A program made the translations under genes and the position numbers. Positions 27,402 through 36,640 of a stretch of 64,000 bases of DNA are shown one piece after another; the first letter of the stretch is position 1; each line of letters begins with the position of its first letter. The notes under the pieces are model-generated. The model did not search any database. It had not been told where the DNA came from and saw only the letters and a list, made by a program, of their open reading frames with translations. Source of the DNA: JBGZEX01 sp041846495 (GTDB lineage: Bacteria > Bacteroidota > Bacteroidia > Bacteroidales > Marinifilaceae); assembly GCA_041846495.1 (NCBI GenBank), contig JBGZEX010000026.1, forward strand, positions 15,137-79,136, in the 5' to 3' direction.

Positions 27402-30080
27402 TCAATACTTGACAAAAGACTTTTTAAACACTCCATTATTCGCTTCCACCTGTAATATATAACTCCCTGCAACAAGTCCGGATACGTCGAGATCGACCAT
27501 GCGTTTCCCGTCGACTACCGTAAAACTCCGCTCTAAAATCCTCCGACCTATCGAAGAATACACCGTCACGGAAGCATGGGTTACCCGATTGCCGAACCTT
27601 ATGTGCAAGACTTTGGTCGCCGGAATGGGATAGACGATATAAACCGGACCTTCCCGAACTGTTATGGTCCGAATATCCCGGGAAATCTTTGCTCCGAATT
27701 TATCGAATGCATCGACCCGTATTGCCGTCGAACCCGTATTTTTAGGTTTTAAATGCAAAAGGCTTCCCTCGAGGTTCACATCCGCGATAGAAGGATCGAG
27801 AGCAAGGGCAGCAAAATTCATATCGTGCCCGTCTTCCTCTACAAAATATTCCGCCAAATCGAAAGTATAACCCGTATTTCCGAGCACGATAAACAAAGGT
27901 TCGAACTCTTTTATCTGTCGAGGCGGACGATTCCGATAGATTTCAAAAGGTATAACCATATCGGCAGAAGCTTTAAATATATCCGATACCCGGACGTTCA
28001 CCCTATGTTGCCCCACAGGAGCTTCGGCTTTAAATATCAAAAAAAGAGCATCCTCCGTCTTTTCAACGGCAACTCCCCGAGTTTCTCCATCAAGGGTACA
28101 AGTCCAGGACTGTTCGTCCGGTTCCTCCACCGACAATTTTATCCGGACGGACTCCGTTTCCGTGATACGGATAGCTTCATTTCCCGTCCGCAGAAGTTTC
28201 GGGGGACGATTTGCTTTAGTCTTTGCCGTAAATCCGTACGGAGGCGATTCGAGCCCCCAGCGATCGACGGCGGTTAGCATTATTTCAAAGCGGGTATTCA
28301 ACGGAAGTCCCTCTAAGGTATAAACGACGGACTCGCCCGGCTTATACCCTCGACCCGCCACTTCCACATTCCGAACATTCGGCGAAGTTTCCGTCTTCAG
28401 GTTGATACGGTAGATATCGGCCGTGCCGTCATCTTCATCGGTTACCGCCTTCCATGTCAACTCAAGAGAGGTAAAATTTTCTTTTACAAAAACGGATTTC
28501 ACTTTCTCCGGAATTTTATTATAATTGACGACAAGAGTCTTGGCTGCGTCCACATAACCTTTTCCCAAACGTCCTTCATAGCCCGGATTCAATTTATCGA
28601 TATTCTCCGAACGAATTCCTCCCATAATACGGGTTTTAAGATTTTCATTTGTAAATCCCGGGCCTCCGTATTTCGAAACGACCAAAGCCGCTATTCCCGA
28701 CACATGCGGACAAGCCATGGAAGTCCCCTGCATATAACCGTATCGATTCTTCGTCAAGCAACTAAATACCATACCCTTAGGATAGTCGTAACGCTTATCT
28801 CCTCCCGGTGCCATAATCGAAATCCAAGCCCCCCGATTGGTATAATAAGCCTTTTTATAATCCGGAGCCATTGCCGATACGGATATGACTTCGGAATAAG
28901 CGGAAGGATATACGTGATAATCCTTCCCCTCATTGCCGGCCGCAAAGAAAACCACACCGCCTTTCATGGGAGAATCGGGAAGTTGATTTCCCGAATCGTC
29001 GCATCCCGCATATTTGATAAAATAATCGATAGCCGCTTTTATATAGGAAGGAAGATAAGTAACACCTTCGAAAACCCATGAATTCTGACAGATAACGGCA
29101 CCGTTATCGGCAGCGTACTTAATTGCCTCGGCAATACCATAGCTCTGTTTATTGAGAAAAATCTGACACCCCATCAAACGTACTCCGCTTCCGGGAGTCC
29201 CATTTCCTCCGGCAATACCGCAAACTCCGATTTCATTATTATTGCAAGCCCCGATTGTTCCGGATACATGAGTACCGTGATCCTCCGGTTTTATCTTTCC
29301 GTTTCCCGTCACAAAATTATATCCGTAAATGTCATCCACATATCCGTTATTATCGTCGTCGACTCCGGTTGTTCCTTTCCGCTCCGCAATATTCACCCAC
29401 ATATTGTCTTTCAAATCTTCGTGTTCGAAATCGATACCCGAATCCACAACGGCTACAATCACATTCGATTTCCCGGTTTCCACCTTCCAGGCTTCCATCA
29501 AATTTATATCGGCTCCGATTTTCGAATCTGCAATATTTCCCGGATTATGATAATGCCATTGGTTTTCCAAACCGGGATCTCCGAAAAACTCCCCATTCCC
29601 TTTAGCTTTCGGAGAAATCGCCAAAGGCACTGCAATTACATTGCAAGCGGGAAGAACCGGACGATATACTTCTTCCACAACATCCACTCCCGAAATCTTA
29701 CGAGCATCGGCAACCGCCTTAGTCAACGGTTGGGATTCATCGAAAAAAATATCGTACCATAAATGCAACCCCTCGCTACGGGTACGATTTTCATATTTCC
29801 CGGCATAAGGGAAAACCCGTTTCATCTCTTTCGCTCCTATCCGCCCAAGATAAGAGTCGACCTCTATCCGGCCGCAACGCATTTGTCCCGAAGACCGGGT
29901 AATCGACAGACTTTCTCCCGTTTCCCGGGCGAATTTCACCCGTACGACTCCTTTTACCGCATCGGGGCTTACAACCCTCTCCGCCTGAGGTTCGTTCCGG
30001 ATTTCCGGACTGTCCGGTTCTTCCGCACTACAACCGAAAAGAAAAACGGTTGTAAAAAACACTGTTATAATCTTCCTCAT
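27402..30080 (-). CDS. subtilisin-like lipoprotein protease with type IX secretion tail
   Basis: S8-family serine protease of 892 residues from the ATG at 30080. The N-terminus is a lipoprotein signal (LFGC, Cys17). A propeptide-like region runs to about 170. The catalytic triad is complete: D213 (VVDSGID), H268 (HGTHVSG) and S454 (GTSMACPH). A fibronectin-III-like domain (about 530-630) and two Ig/cadherin-like repeats follow. The last 80 residues are a type A type IX sorting domain (YPIPATKVLHIRFGN ... AGSYILQVEANNG ... FVKY). The upstream ATG at 30122 would add 14 residues overlapping the oxidoreductase gene. It is 13 nt from the PorV-like gene. Having both a lipobox and a type IX tail is unusual. 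Confidence 0.92.
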   Translation of the reverse strand: MRKIITVFFTTVFLFGCSAEEPDSPEIRNEPQAERVVSPDAVKGVVRVKFARETGESLSITRSSGQMRCGRIEVDSYLGRIGAKEMKRVFPYAGKYENRTRSEGLHLWYDIFFDESQPLTKAVADARKISGVDVVEEVYRPVLPACNVIAVPLAISPKAKGNGEFFGDPGLENQWHYHNPGNIADSKIGADINLMEAWKVETGKSNVIVAVVDSGIDFEHEDLKDNMWVNIAERKGTTGVDDDNNGYVDDIYGYNFVTGNGKIKPEDHGTHVSGTIGACNNNEIGVCGIAGGNGTPGSGVRLMGCQIFLNKQSYGIAEAIKYAADNGAVICQNSWVFEGVTYLPSYIKAAIDYFIKYAGCDDSGNQLPDSPMKGGVVFFAAGNEGKDYHVYPSAYSEVISVSAMAPDYKKAYYTNRGAWISIMAPGGDKRYDYPKGMVFSCLTKNRYGYMQGTSMACPHVSGIAALVVSKYGGPGFTNENLKTRIMGGIRSENIDKLNPGYEGRLGKGYVDAAKTLVVNYNKIPEKVKSVFVKENFTSLELTWKAVTDEDDGTADIYRINLKTETSPNVRNVEVAGRGYKPGESVVYTLEGLPLNTRFEIMLTAVDRWGLESPPYGFTAKTKANRPPKLLRTGNEAIRITETESVRIKLSVEEPDEQSWTCTLDGETRGVAVEKTEDALFLIFKAEAPVGQHRVNVRVSDIFKASADMVIPFEIYRNRPPRQIKEFEPLFIVLGNTGYTFDLAEYFVEEDGHDMNFAALALDPSIADVNLEGSLLHLKPKNTGSTAIRVDAFDKFGAKISRDIRTITVREGPVYIVYPIPATKVLHIRFGNRVTHASVTVYSSIGRRILERSFTVVDGKRMVDLDVSGLVAGSYILQVEANNGVFKKSFVKY

Positions 30081-30100
30081 AATATAAAGTTTTAAACTTC

Positions 30101-31657
30101 CTATTTTCCTATTTTGGCACAAACGGCATCGGCCGTATTCTCCCCGTCCATAGCCGACGACAATATACCTCCGGCATAACCGGCTCCTTCTCCGCAGGGG
30201 AAAAGTCCGGAAACGCCTCCGGCTTCCCCGAACTCATCCCGCCAAACTCTTAAAGGAGCCGACGTTCTGGTCTCCACCCCCAAGAGCAGGGCATTCTCCG
30301 AATCGAAGCCTCTTGCTTTGCGAGCATATCGTTTCAGACCCTCCTTTAAACGCCGACTGAAGAAATCGGGGAAAAGCATTTCCATACGATAAGAAACCAA
30401 GCCCGGTTTATAGGATGAAGACGGCAAGTTTTTCGAATGTACGGAAGAAATAAAATCCTTCAATTTCTGAGCGGGAGCTTGTATATTCCCGCCTCCGGCC
30501 TCCCAGGCTTTGAACTCGATTGCCTCCTGAAATTCCATCCCTGCAAAAAGTCCGTAAAATCCGGCAGCCTCCAATTCCTCTTTCCCGACGCTGCTGACTA
30601 TCGCAGCATTGGCCCATGGCGTATTCCTTTTCGATGCCGACATCCCGTTCACCACCTGTTGGCGAGAGGCCGTAACCGCAGGAATGACGACTCCCCCCGG
30701 ACACATGCAAAAAGAATATACTCCTTTTCCTCCGACATCCACCGCAAACGAATATTCCGCCGGAGGAAGAGCTAACGGACGGTTACCCGAAATATGATAT
30801 TGAATGGAGTCTATTTCATTCTGAGGATGTTCCAGTCTCATACCTACAGCAAAATCTTTGGGCACCATCGATATGCCGCGACGATTCAGCATACGGTAAA
30901 CATCCCTTGCCGAATGTCCCGTCGCTACGATGACGGCCTCGGCCTTATATTCCCTATCTCCGCATACCACTCCCGCAATCTTTCCGCCGGAGACCATAAT
31001 ATCGGTCACGCAGGAATCGAAATGCAACTCTCCCCCGCATTTTTCAATCATAAGCCGCATATTCCGGATTATTCCGGGCAATTTATCCGTTCCTATATGA
31101 GGATGGGCATCGCACAATATATCATGATGAGCACCGAAATACACCAAAATCTCCAAAGCCCTCCGTATACTTCCCCGCTTTTTGGAACGCGTAAACAATT
31201 TCCCGTCGGAAAAAGTACCGGCCCCTCCTTCTCCGAAACAGAAATTGGAGTTCTCATCGGGAATTCCCGTACGAAAAAGAGAGGCAAGCGAGTTTTTCCG
31301 TTCCTCCACAACCTTCCCCCTCTCCAATACAACAGGTTTCAATCCCAATTCCGTCAAACGCAAAGCGGCGAACAAACCGGCAGGCCCCGCTCCCACCACA
31401 ATAACAGGCTTCCCCCGGCTTACATTCTTATATTCCGGAACGAAATAAGACCGTACGGCTTCGAGTTTGTCGATATGAAGTCCCATACGCAAACGAATAC
31501 GTACCGGAATTCGACGAGCGTCTATGGAACGCCTTATAACATCGACTCGCAGAATCCGCTCGGGAGCCAATCGCTTTTTATCGGCCGCAATACGTCTTAA
31601 GCCGGCCTCATCCGAAGACTCCTCCGGATTCAGCGCTATTTCCATTTCTTCGTACAT
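30101..31657 (-). CDS. FAD-dependent oxidoreductase (COG2509-like)
   Basis: A 518-residue flavoprotein. An N-terminal alpha/beta region (about 1-80) with an Arg-rich RRSIDARRIPVRI stretch precedes the dinucleotide-binding loop GAGPAGL (89-95) and the Glu of the first Rossmann fold (VVLERGK). A second GDREYKAEAVIVATGHSARDV segment and a C-terminal GEGAGYAGGILSSAMDG motif bind FAD. This is the layout of the uncharacterised FAD-dependent dehydrogenase family; the substrate is unknown. Its stop is 20 nt before the protease start; the two are probably co-transcribed without a clear functional link. Confidence 0.85.
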   Translation of the reverse strand: MYEEMEIALNPEESSDEAGLRRIAADKKRLAPERILRVDVIRRSIDARRIPVRIRLRMGLHIDKLEAVRSYFVPEYKNVSRGKPVIVVGAGPAGLFAALRLTELGLKPVVLERGKVVEERKNSLASLFRTGIPDENSNFCFGEGGAGTFSDGKLFTRSKKRGSIRRALEILVYFGAHHDILCDAHPHIGTDKLPGIIRNMRLMIEKCGGELHFDSCVTDIMVSGGKIAGVVCGDREYKAEAVIVATGHSARDVYRMLNRRGISMVPKDFAVGMRLEHPQNEIDSIQYHISGNRPLALPPAEYSFAVDVGGKGVYSFCMCPGGVVIPAVTASRQQVVNGMSASKRNTPWANAAIVSSVGKEELEAAGFYGLFAGMEFQEAIEFKAWEAGGGNIQAPAQKLKDFISSVHSKNLPSSSYKPGLVSYRMEMLFPDFFSRRLKEGLKRYARKARGFDSENALLLGVETRTSAPLRVWRDEFGEAGGVSGLFPCGEGAGYAGGILSSAMDGENTADAVCAKIGK

Positions 31658-31756
31658 GATTCGATATTTATATCCAAAAATACGGATATTTTATTCCAAT
31701 GCAAAAATGAATAAAATATAGTTTTCAAAAATACGGAAGTCTTTCCGAAATTTTAA

Positions 31757-31764
31757 TACTTTTG
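31757..31764 (+). promoter_or_regulatory. -7 box abutting the Yip1 gene start
   Basis: TACTTTTG fits TAnnTTTG and ends only 5 nt before the ATG at 31770. If used, transcription would begin at or next to the start codon, giving a leaderless mRNA. Confidence 0.4.
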
Positions 31765-31769
31765 TAAAT

Positions 31770-32348
31770 ATGGCAAGTAAAAAAATCATCGAAGCTTTGA
31801 AACGCTGCTCCCGATTAATTAAAAATCCCGAAGCGGAATGGCATGCTATATTCAAAGAATACACCTCGACAGACAATATTCTGAAAGAACACTTGTTCCC
31901 GATAGCTGCCATATCGGGCATATTGACTTTTATTTTAAAACTTCATCTCTACAAATGGCATTATGCTTTATGTTCGGGCATCTTCATCATAATCGCAGGC
32001 TGGGGGGGAAGCTATATTACATATAAAGCGGCTCGTTTTTTTTTACAGGACAAAACTTTAAAACATAAAGAAATCGCATCCGTATTATCCATATATACGG
32101 GATCCGTATACATTATTTTCTATGCCGTTTCTTCCGGATTGGGCAACGGTCTTATCAGTCAAGTTTTTTTCCTTATAAGTCTGTACTGTGTCTATCTATT
32201 ATATAAGGGAATATACATAATACGCAAATTGGATTCGAATCAAAAGAAAAATCTTTTTATCATTATGAGCCTGTCGGTTATTTTTTCTCCCCCTCTCATC
32301 AATACTATTTTAACCGTCATATTTAATATTCCCGTATTGAATATTTAA
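31770..32348 (+). CDS. Yip1-domain membrane protein
   Basis: A 192-residue integral membrane protein with a charged N-terminal helix (KRCSRLIKNPEAEWHAI, the typical entry of bacterial YIP1 proteins) and five predicted membrane segments (about 43-58, 68-88, 104-124, 128-150 and 163-187). Bacterial Yip1 proteins are unassigned in function. It is followed by smpB after 6 nt. Confidence 0.78.
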   Translation: MASKKIIEALKRCSRLIKNPEAEWHAIFKEYTSTDNILKEHLFPIAAISGILTFILKLHLYKWHYALCSGIFIIIAGWGGSYITYKAARFFLQDKTLKHKEIASVLSIYTGSVYIIFYAVSSGLGNGLISQVFFLISLYCVYLLYKGIYIIRKLDSNQKKNLFIIMSLSVIFSPPLINTILTVIFNIPVLNI

Positions 32349-32354
32349 ATCGCC

Positions 32355-32807
32355 ATGAACAATATAAATATAAAAAACAAACGAGCGAGCTTCGATTATG
32401 AATTATTGGAAGAATATACGGCAGGCATCGTGCTCACCGGAACGGAAATCAAATCCGTAAGAGCCGGCAAGGCCAGTCTTGCCGATTCGTATTGCTATTT
32501 CCACAATCACGAACTTTGGGTAAAAGGAATCCATATAGCGGAGTATAAACTCGGCACTTATTACAATCATGAGGAAAAACGGGAAAGGAAACTCCTTCTC
32601 CAAAAAAAAGAATTGAATAAATTGGAGCGAAAAATCAAAGAAAACGGACTTACAGTCATCCCGCTACGCCTTTTCCTTAACGAAAAAGGATGGGCAAAAT
32701 TAAAAATCGCATTGGCTAAAGGAAAGAAACTTCACGACAAAAGGGAGGCACTCAAGGCGAAAGATGCCAAAAGGGAAATGGAAAAAGCCGGAAAATTCCA
32801 TCCGTAA
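32355..32807 (+). CDS. smpB: SsrA-binding protein
   Basis: Binds tmRNA and carries it to stalled ribosomes. The OB-fold barrel begins NKRASFDYELLEEYTAGIVL, the tmRNA-contact GTEIKSVRAGKASL lies near 30-43, and the basic tail KKLHDKREALKAKDAKREME (about 122-141) enters the mRNA channel. The 150 residues are standard. Its RNA partner ssrA is in the same window at 38569-38965. Confidence 0.97.
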   Translation: MNNINIKNKRASFDYELLEEYTAGIVLTGTEIKSVRAGKASLADSYCYFHNHELWVKGIHIAEYKLGTYYNHEEKRERKLLLQKKELNKLERKIKENGLTVIPLRLFLNEKGWAKLKIALAKGKKLHDKREALKAKDAKREMEKAGKFHP

Positions 32808-32937
32808 TCCGGTAAGACAATACGTTACTCTTTTTATATTCGAGTATTCATATTTTTTATATATTCGCAATATGAGGTGCGATTATGAAATCATGCATTA
32901 AATTTCATTTATTATACAATTTTAAATAAAATACATC

Positions 32938-34428
32938 ATGCCATTTAAGTTTATCAGTCCGGAGGAAGCCGCTTCTTTTATAAAAAACGACGATATTGTC
33001 GGTTTCGGCGGTTTTACGGCAGCAGGTGCTCCGAAAGTTATACCCGGTGCCATTGCTCAAACAGCTGAAAATGAACATAAAAACGGAAGGCCTTTTAAGA
33101 TAGGCGTAATCACCGGAGCTTCCACAGGGGAATCTTTGGACGGTTGTCTTTCACGTGCCGGAGCCATAAAATTCCGCACGCCCTATCAATCTCATAAAGA
33201 ATTGCGCGACGATATCAATAACGGTAAAACGGATTATTTCGACATTCATCTGTCCCGTTTGGCCTCGGAAATCAGATACGGCCACATAGGAAGAATCAAT
33301 ACGGCCATCGTAGAAGTATGCGACTACACGGAAGACGGGAAACTATATATTACGACCGGCGTCGGCATTACTCCCACCCTATGCCGCATAGCGGATCGCA
33401 TCATATTGGAATTAAACCGTGCTCAACCCACCGACCTCATCGGCATGCACGACATATACGAACCGGCGGCTCCTCCCCACAGGGAAGCCATTCCCATATT
33501 CGAACCCGGCTCGAGAATCGGTTCCGCTTACATAAAAGTCGACCCTAAAAAAATAGTCGGAATCGTAGAACATTCCGGACCGGATGAAATAGGAAAGTTT
33601 TCGGAACCCGATGCCGTAACCGACAAAATCGGGGAAAATGTAGCAAATTTCCTCGCTTCCGAAATCCGTTACGGCAGAATTCCCAAAGAATTTCTGCCCC
33701 TGCAATCCGGAGTAGGCAATATTGCCAATGCCGTATTAGGTGCTATGGGAAGGAGTAAAGAAATTCCTCCTTTTAAAATGTATACGGAAGTCATGCAGGA
33801 TGCCGTCATCTCACTTATGGATGCAGGCAGAGTAAAATTCGGAAGCACTTGTTCCTTAACCGTTTCTCACGAATGCTTGAAAAAGATATTCGACAACATC
33901 TCTTTCTACAAAGACAAAATCATTCTTCGGCCTCAAGAGATAAGCAATAGTCCGGAAGTCGTACAGCGCTTGGGAATCATCTCCGTCAATACGGCTATAG
34001 AAACCGATATATACGGAAATGTAAATTCTTCCAACATATTGGGTGGAAAAATCATGAACGGTATCGGCGGCTCGGGCGATTTTACCCGTAATGCCTATCT
34101 TTCGATATTCACCTGTCCGTCAACAGGCAAATCGGGAAAAATAAGCACCATCGTACCCATGGTTTCCCACTTGGACCATTCCGAACATTCCGTCAAAATA
34201 ATCATAACCGAACAGGGTATAGCCGACCTCAGAGCAAAATCCCCCCGGCAAAAAGCCGAGGAAATCATTGAAAAATGCGCCCATCCCGACTATAAACAAC
34301 TTTTATGGGATTATCTGAAAATTTGCCGCCCGGGACATATACGGCACAACATGGCTAAGGCCTTAGCTTTCCATTCCGCACTTCAAGAAAGCGGAGATAT
34401 GAGAAATACCGATTTTTCTAAAAAATAA
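32938..34428 (+). CDS. acetyl-CoA hydrolase / succinate CoA-transferase family enzyme
   Basis: Class I CoA-transferase of 496 residues, probably moving CoA between acetyl-CoA or propionyl-CoA and succinate in fermentative metabolism. The N-terminal GFGGFTAAGAPKVIPGAI (about 22-39) and the GVGNIANAVLGAMG stretch (about 259-272) are family marks, and the Glu of YTEVMQD (E284) is the predicted covalent CoA carrier. C-terminal GSGDFTRNAYLSIF (about 380-393) completes the active site. Hydrolase and transferase members cannot be separated by eye; the organism type favours the transferase. It is alone, with a strong hairpin behind it. Confidence 0.9.
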   Translation: MPFKFISPEEAASFIKNDDIVGFGGFTAAGAPKVIPGAIAQTAENEHKNGRPFKIGVITGASTGESLDGCLSRAGAIKFRTPYQSHKELRDDINNGKTDYFDIHLSRLASEIRYGHIGRINTAIVEVCDYTEDGKLYITTGVGITPTLCRIADRIILELNRAQPTDLIGMHDIYEPAAPPHREAIPIFEPGSRIGSAYIKVDPKKIVGIVEHSGPDEIGKFSEPDAVTDKIGENVANFLASEIRYGRIPKEFLPLQSGVGNIANAVLGAMGRSKEIPPFKMYTEVMQDAVISLMDAGRVKFGSTCSLTVSHECLKKIFDNISFYKDKIILRPQEISNSPEVVQRLGIISVNTAIETDIYGNVNSSNILGGKIMNGIGGSGDFTRNAYLSIFTCPSTGKSGKISTIVPMVSHLDHSEHSVKIIITEQGIADLRAKSPRQKAEEIIEKCAHPDYKQLLWDYLKICRPGHIRHNMAKALAFHSALQESGDMRNTDFSKK

Positions 34429-34431
34429 TCA

Positions 34432-34469
34432 AAGGCCGTCCGGAAATTCGAAGGTTTCCGGACGGCCTT
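34432..34469 (+). terminator. hairpin after the CoA-transferase gene
   Basis: A perfect 15-bp stem (34432-34446 with 34455-34469) and an 8-nt loop, starting 4 nt after the stop codon. The position is ideal for a terminator, but the 3' side has only two T then AAAA, so the U-tract is weak; it may also protect the mRNA end. Confidence 0.6.
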
Positions 34470-34537
34470 AAAACCAACGGAGATGCCGACCGCACCATAT
34501 GGGATATTCAAAGCATTTCCTCTAATCTTTACGCCAT

Positions 34538-35890
34538 ATGAATTGGGAAAAACTTTTATCCTCCAAAAGATACAAACCGGAAAACGACACCACCTCCCTC
34601 TTTAAATCGAGCGACCGTACTCAATTCCAACGGGATTACGACAGATTGATTTTCTCCTCTCCTTTCAGAAGACTTCAAAACAAAACACAGGTATTCCCCC
34701 TTCCCGGCAACATATTCGTACACAATCGCCTGACTCACAGCCTTGAAGTTGCTTGCGTAGGACGTTCCTTAGGACATAAGATAAGTCTCTTCGTTAAAAA
34801 ACAGGAACCGGAATATAAAAAAAACGACATAATCGACGAAATAGGCACTATCGTCAGTACGGCATGTTTAGCCCACGACCTCGGCAACCCGCCCTTCGGA
34901 CATTCGGGAGAAAAAGCGATTTCGGCATTTTTCAGCGAAGGCGAAGGTCTTTACCTCAAAAAACTCCTGTCCGACGAAGAATGGTACGACCTCATACATT
35001 TCGAAGGGAATGCCAATGCTTTCCGTCTGTTAGTACACGATTTCAACGGAAGGCGGAAAGGGGGATATACGATGACTTATGCAACCCTCGCCTCCATCGT
35101 AAAATATCCTTACGAATCAAAAGCCGCCGTAAAAGGCCATAAATACGGATTTTTCAAAAGCGAAAAAGAAATATTCCGGAAAATCGCAAACGAATTGGGA
35201 ATCGTCGAACTCGGCGAAAATCCCCTTGTCTATGCCCGCCATCCTCTGGTATACCTCGTAGAAGCTGCAGACGACATTTGCTACCAAATCATGGATATAG
35301 AAGATTCCCACAAATTGAAAATCTTATCCTACGAAAAAACCATAGAAACTCTTATGAACTTCTACGATAAAAAACAGGACAAAGACTATATAAAAGCCAT
35401 CAATCAAACCTTTAAAACCGTAACGGACAGAAACGAAAGGGTGGCATTTCTAAGAGCCGGCATTATCAACAAACTCATAGAAGCTTGCGGAAACGCCTTT
35501 TGTAAAAACTACGAAGCGATTATGGGTGGAAATTTCAATACAAGCCTTATTAAAAGCATCGAGGGTATCGAAAAAGAAGCCTACGAAAAATGTACGAAAT
35601 TGGCATACTCCAAAATATACCATACACCCATCGTAACTCAAATCCAAATAGCGGGATTTAAAATATTGGGTACGATATTGAAAGAATATACGGATGCCGT
35701 ATTGAAACCGGAAACCTATTATGCTCAAAACATATTGTCCATCGTGCCGGAACAGTATAATGTGGATAAAAACGAGTCTCTATACACGAAAATACAAACC
35801 GTTTTGGACTATGTTTCGGGAATGACCGACAGTTACGCCCTCAATCTTTATCGAAAAATCAAAGGAATTGAGGTGCCGGAAATCATATGA
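34538..35890 (+). CDS. dgt: dGTP triphosphohydrolase
   Basis: HD-domain enzyme that splits dGTP (and perhaps other dNTPs) into nucleoside and triphosphate. Metal ligands are seen in NRLTHSLEVA (H67), CLAHDLGNPPFGHSGE (HD pair, about 110-125) and a later Asp (VEAADDICYQ, about 240-249). The 450-residue length with a helical C-terminal half is typical of Bacteroidota Dgt. The ATG at 34538 follows the CoA-transferase hairpin by about 70 nt. Confidence 0.92.
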   Translation: MNWEKLLSSKRYKPENDTTSLFKSSDRTQFQRDYDRLIFSSPFRRLQNKTQVFPLPGNIFVHNRLTHSLEVACVGRSLGHKISLFVKKQEPEYKKNDIIDEIGTIVSTACLAHDLGNPPFGHSGEKAISAFFSEGEGLYLKKLLSDEEWYDLIHFEGNANAFRLLVHDFNGRRKGGYTMTYATLASIVKYPYESKAAVKGHKYGFFKSEKEIFRKIANELGIVELGENPLVYARHPLVYLVEAADDICYQIMDIEDSHKLKILSYEKTIETLMNFYDKKQDKDYIKAINQTFKTVTDRNERVAFLRAGIINKLIEACGNAFCKNYEAIMGGNFNTSLIKSIEGIEKEAYEKCTKLAYSKIYHTPIVTQIQIAGFKILGTILKEYTDAVLKPETYYAQNILSIVPEQYNVDKNESLYTKIQTVLDYVSGMTDSYALNLYRKIKGIEVPEII

Positions 35891-35949
35891 ATAATTGGCA
35901 TAAAAATTGCAGTTCAGCCATCATTACAAACAAATAAATCGTATTAGAT

Positions 35950-36471
35950 ATGAAAAAAATATGTTTAGTCTCCATACTTTTATTTATGGGTATTATCTCT
36001 TTATCGGCACAATCCCGTATTACAAAGGATGAAATGCAAATAAATGCAGGATTCGGATTTTCGAATACGGGACTTCCCATTTATATGGGGATAGATTACG
36101 GCATTCATCAGGATATCACCGTAGGAGGGCAACTTTTCTACAAATTTTATAAAGACAAATGGAAAAACAATAAAAACTATTATAAATACGATTTGAACAT
36201 GTTCGGTTTTTTAATAAATGCCAACTATCATTTCAATACGATTATGCACATTTCAAATCCTTGGGATGTATACGCCGGTATAAATTTCGGTTACACGGGA
36301 GTTTCATCCCCCGACGAATACGGAGGGAACCTCAAATCGGGACCCGGAATCGGATTTCAAATCGGAGCCCGTTACTTTTTTTCCCGCCAATGGGCTGTAA
36401 ATTTCGAATTGATAGGAAGTAACAATGTCGTAGGAAGCGGCGGTAGAATAGGAATTACTTATAAACTGTAA
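35950..36471 (+). CDS. small outer-membrane beta-barrel protein
   Basis: A 173-residue exported protein. The signal peptide (about 1-20, ending LSAQ) is followed by alternating strands with many Tyr, Phe and Gly, such as VGGQLFYKFY, MFGFLINANYHF and GFQIGARYFF, and an odd-ending GRIGITYKL, as expected for an 8-stranded barrel of the OmpX/OmpW-like type. No enzyme motif. The gene is single, with a strong terminator 20 nt behind. Confidence 0.78.
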   Translation: MKKICLVSILLFMGIISLSAQSRITKDEMQINAGFGFSNTGLPIYMGIDYGIHQDITVGGQLFYKFYKDKWKNNKNYYKYDLNMFGFLINANYHFNTIMHISNPWDVYAGINFGYTGVSSPDEYGGNLKSGPGIGFQIGARYFFSRQWAVNFELIGSNNVVGSGGRIGITYKL

Positions 36472-36490
36472 AAAACCGTTACGATACGGA

Positions 36491-36522
36491 AAGACTGCCT
36501 TGTTTCGGGCAGTCTTTTTTTT
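36491..36522 (+). terminator. rho-independent terminator of the barrel gene
   Basis: A 9-bp stem (36491-36499 with 36508-36516) and 8-nt loop, directly followed by a run of eight T in total. Strong, classical form. Confidence 0.85.
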
Positions 36523-36640
36523 AATTCCGTAATCAATATATGAAAAATCAAAGGAGTTTTTATACAGAGTCCGCTAACTCTATCGGGCTTCGATAAAAGC
36601 CCGTATGAGGCAGGATATTATAAATTCAATCGTATTCCCC

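Noticed and set aside
30794..31600. 268-codon plus-strand frame
   Set aside because: It lies opposite the FAD-dependent oxidoreductase, whose GAGPAGL and GEGAGYAGG motifs are intact; no promoter or protein feature supports it.
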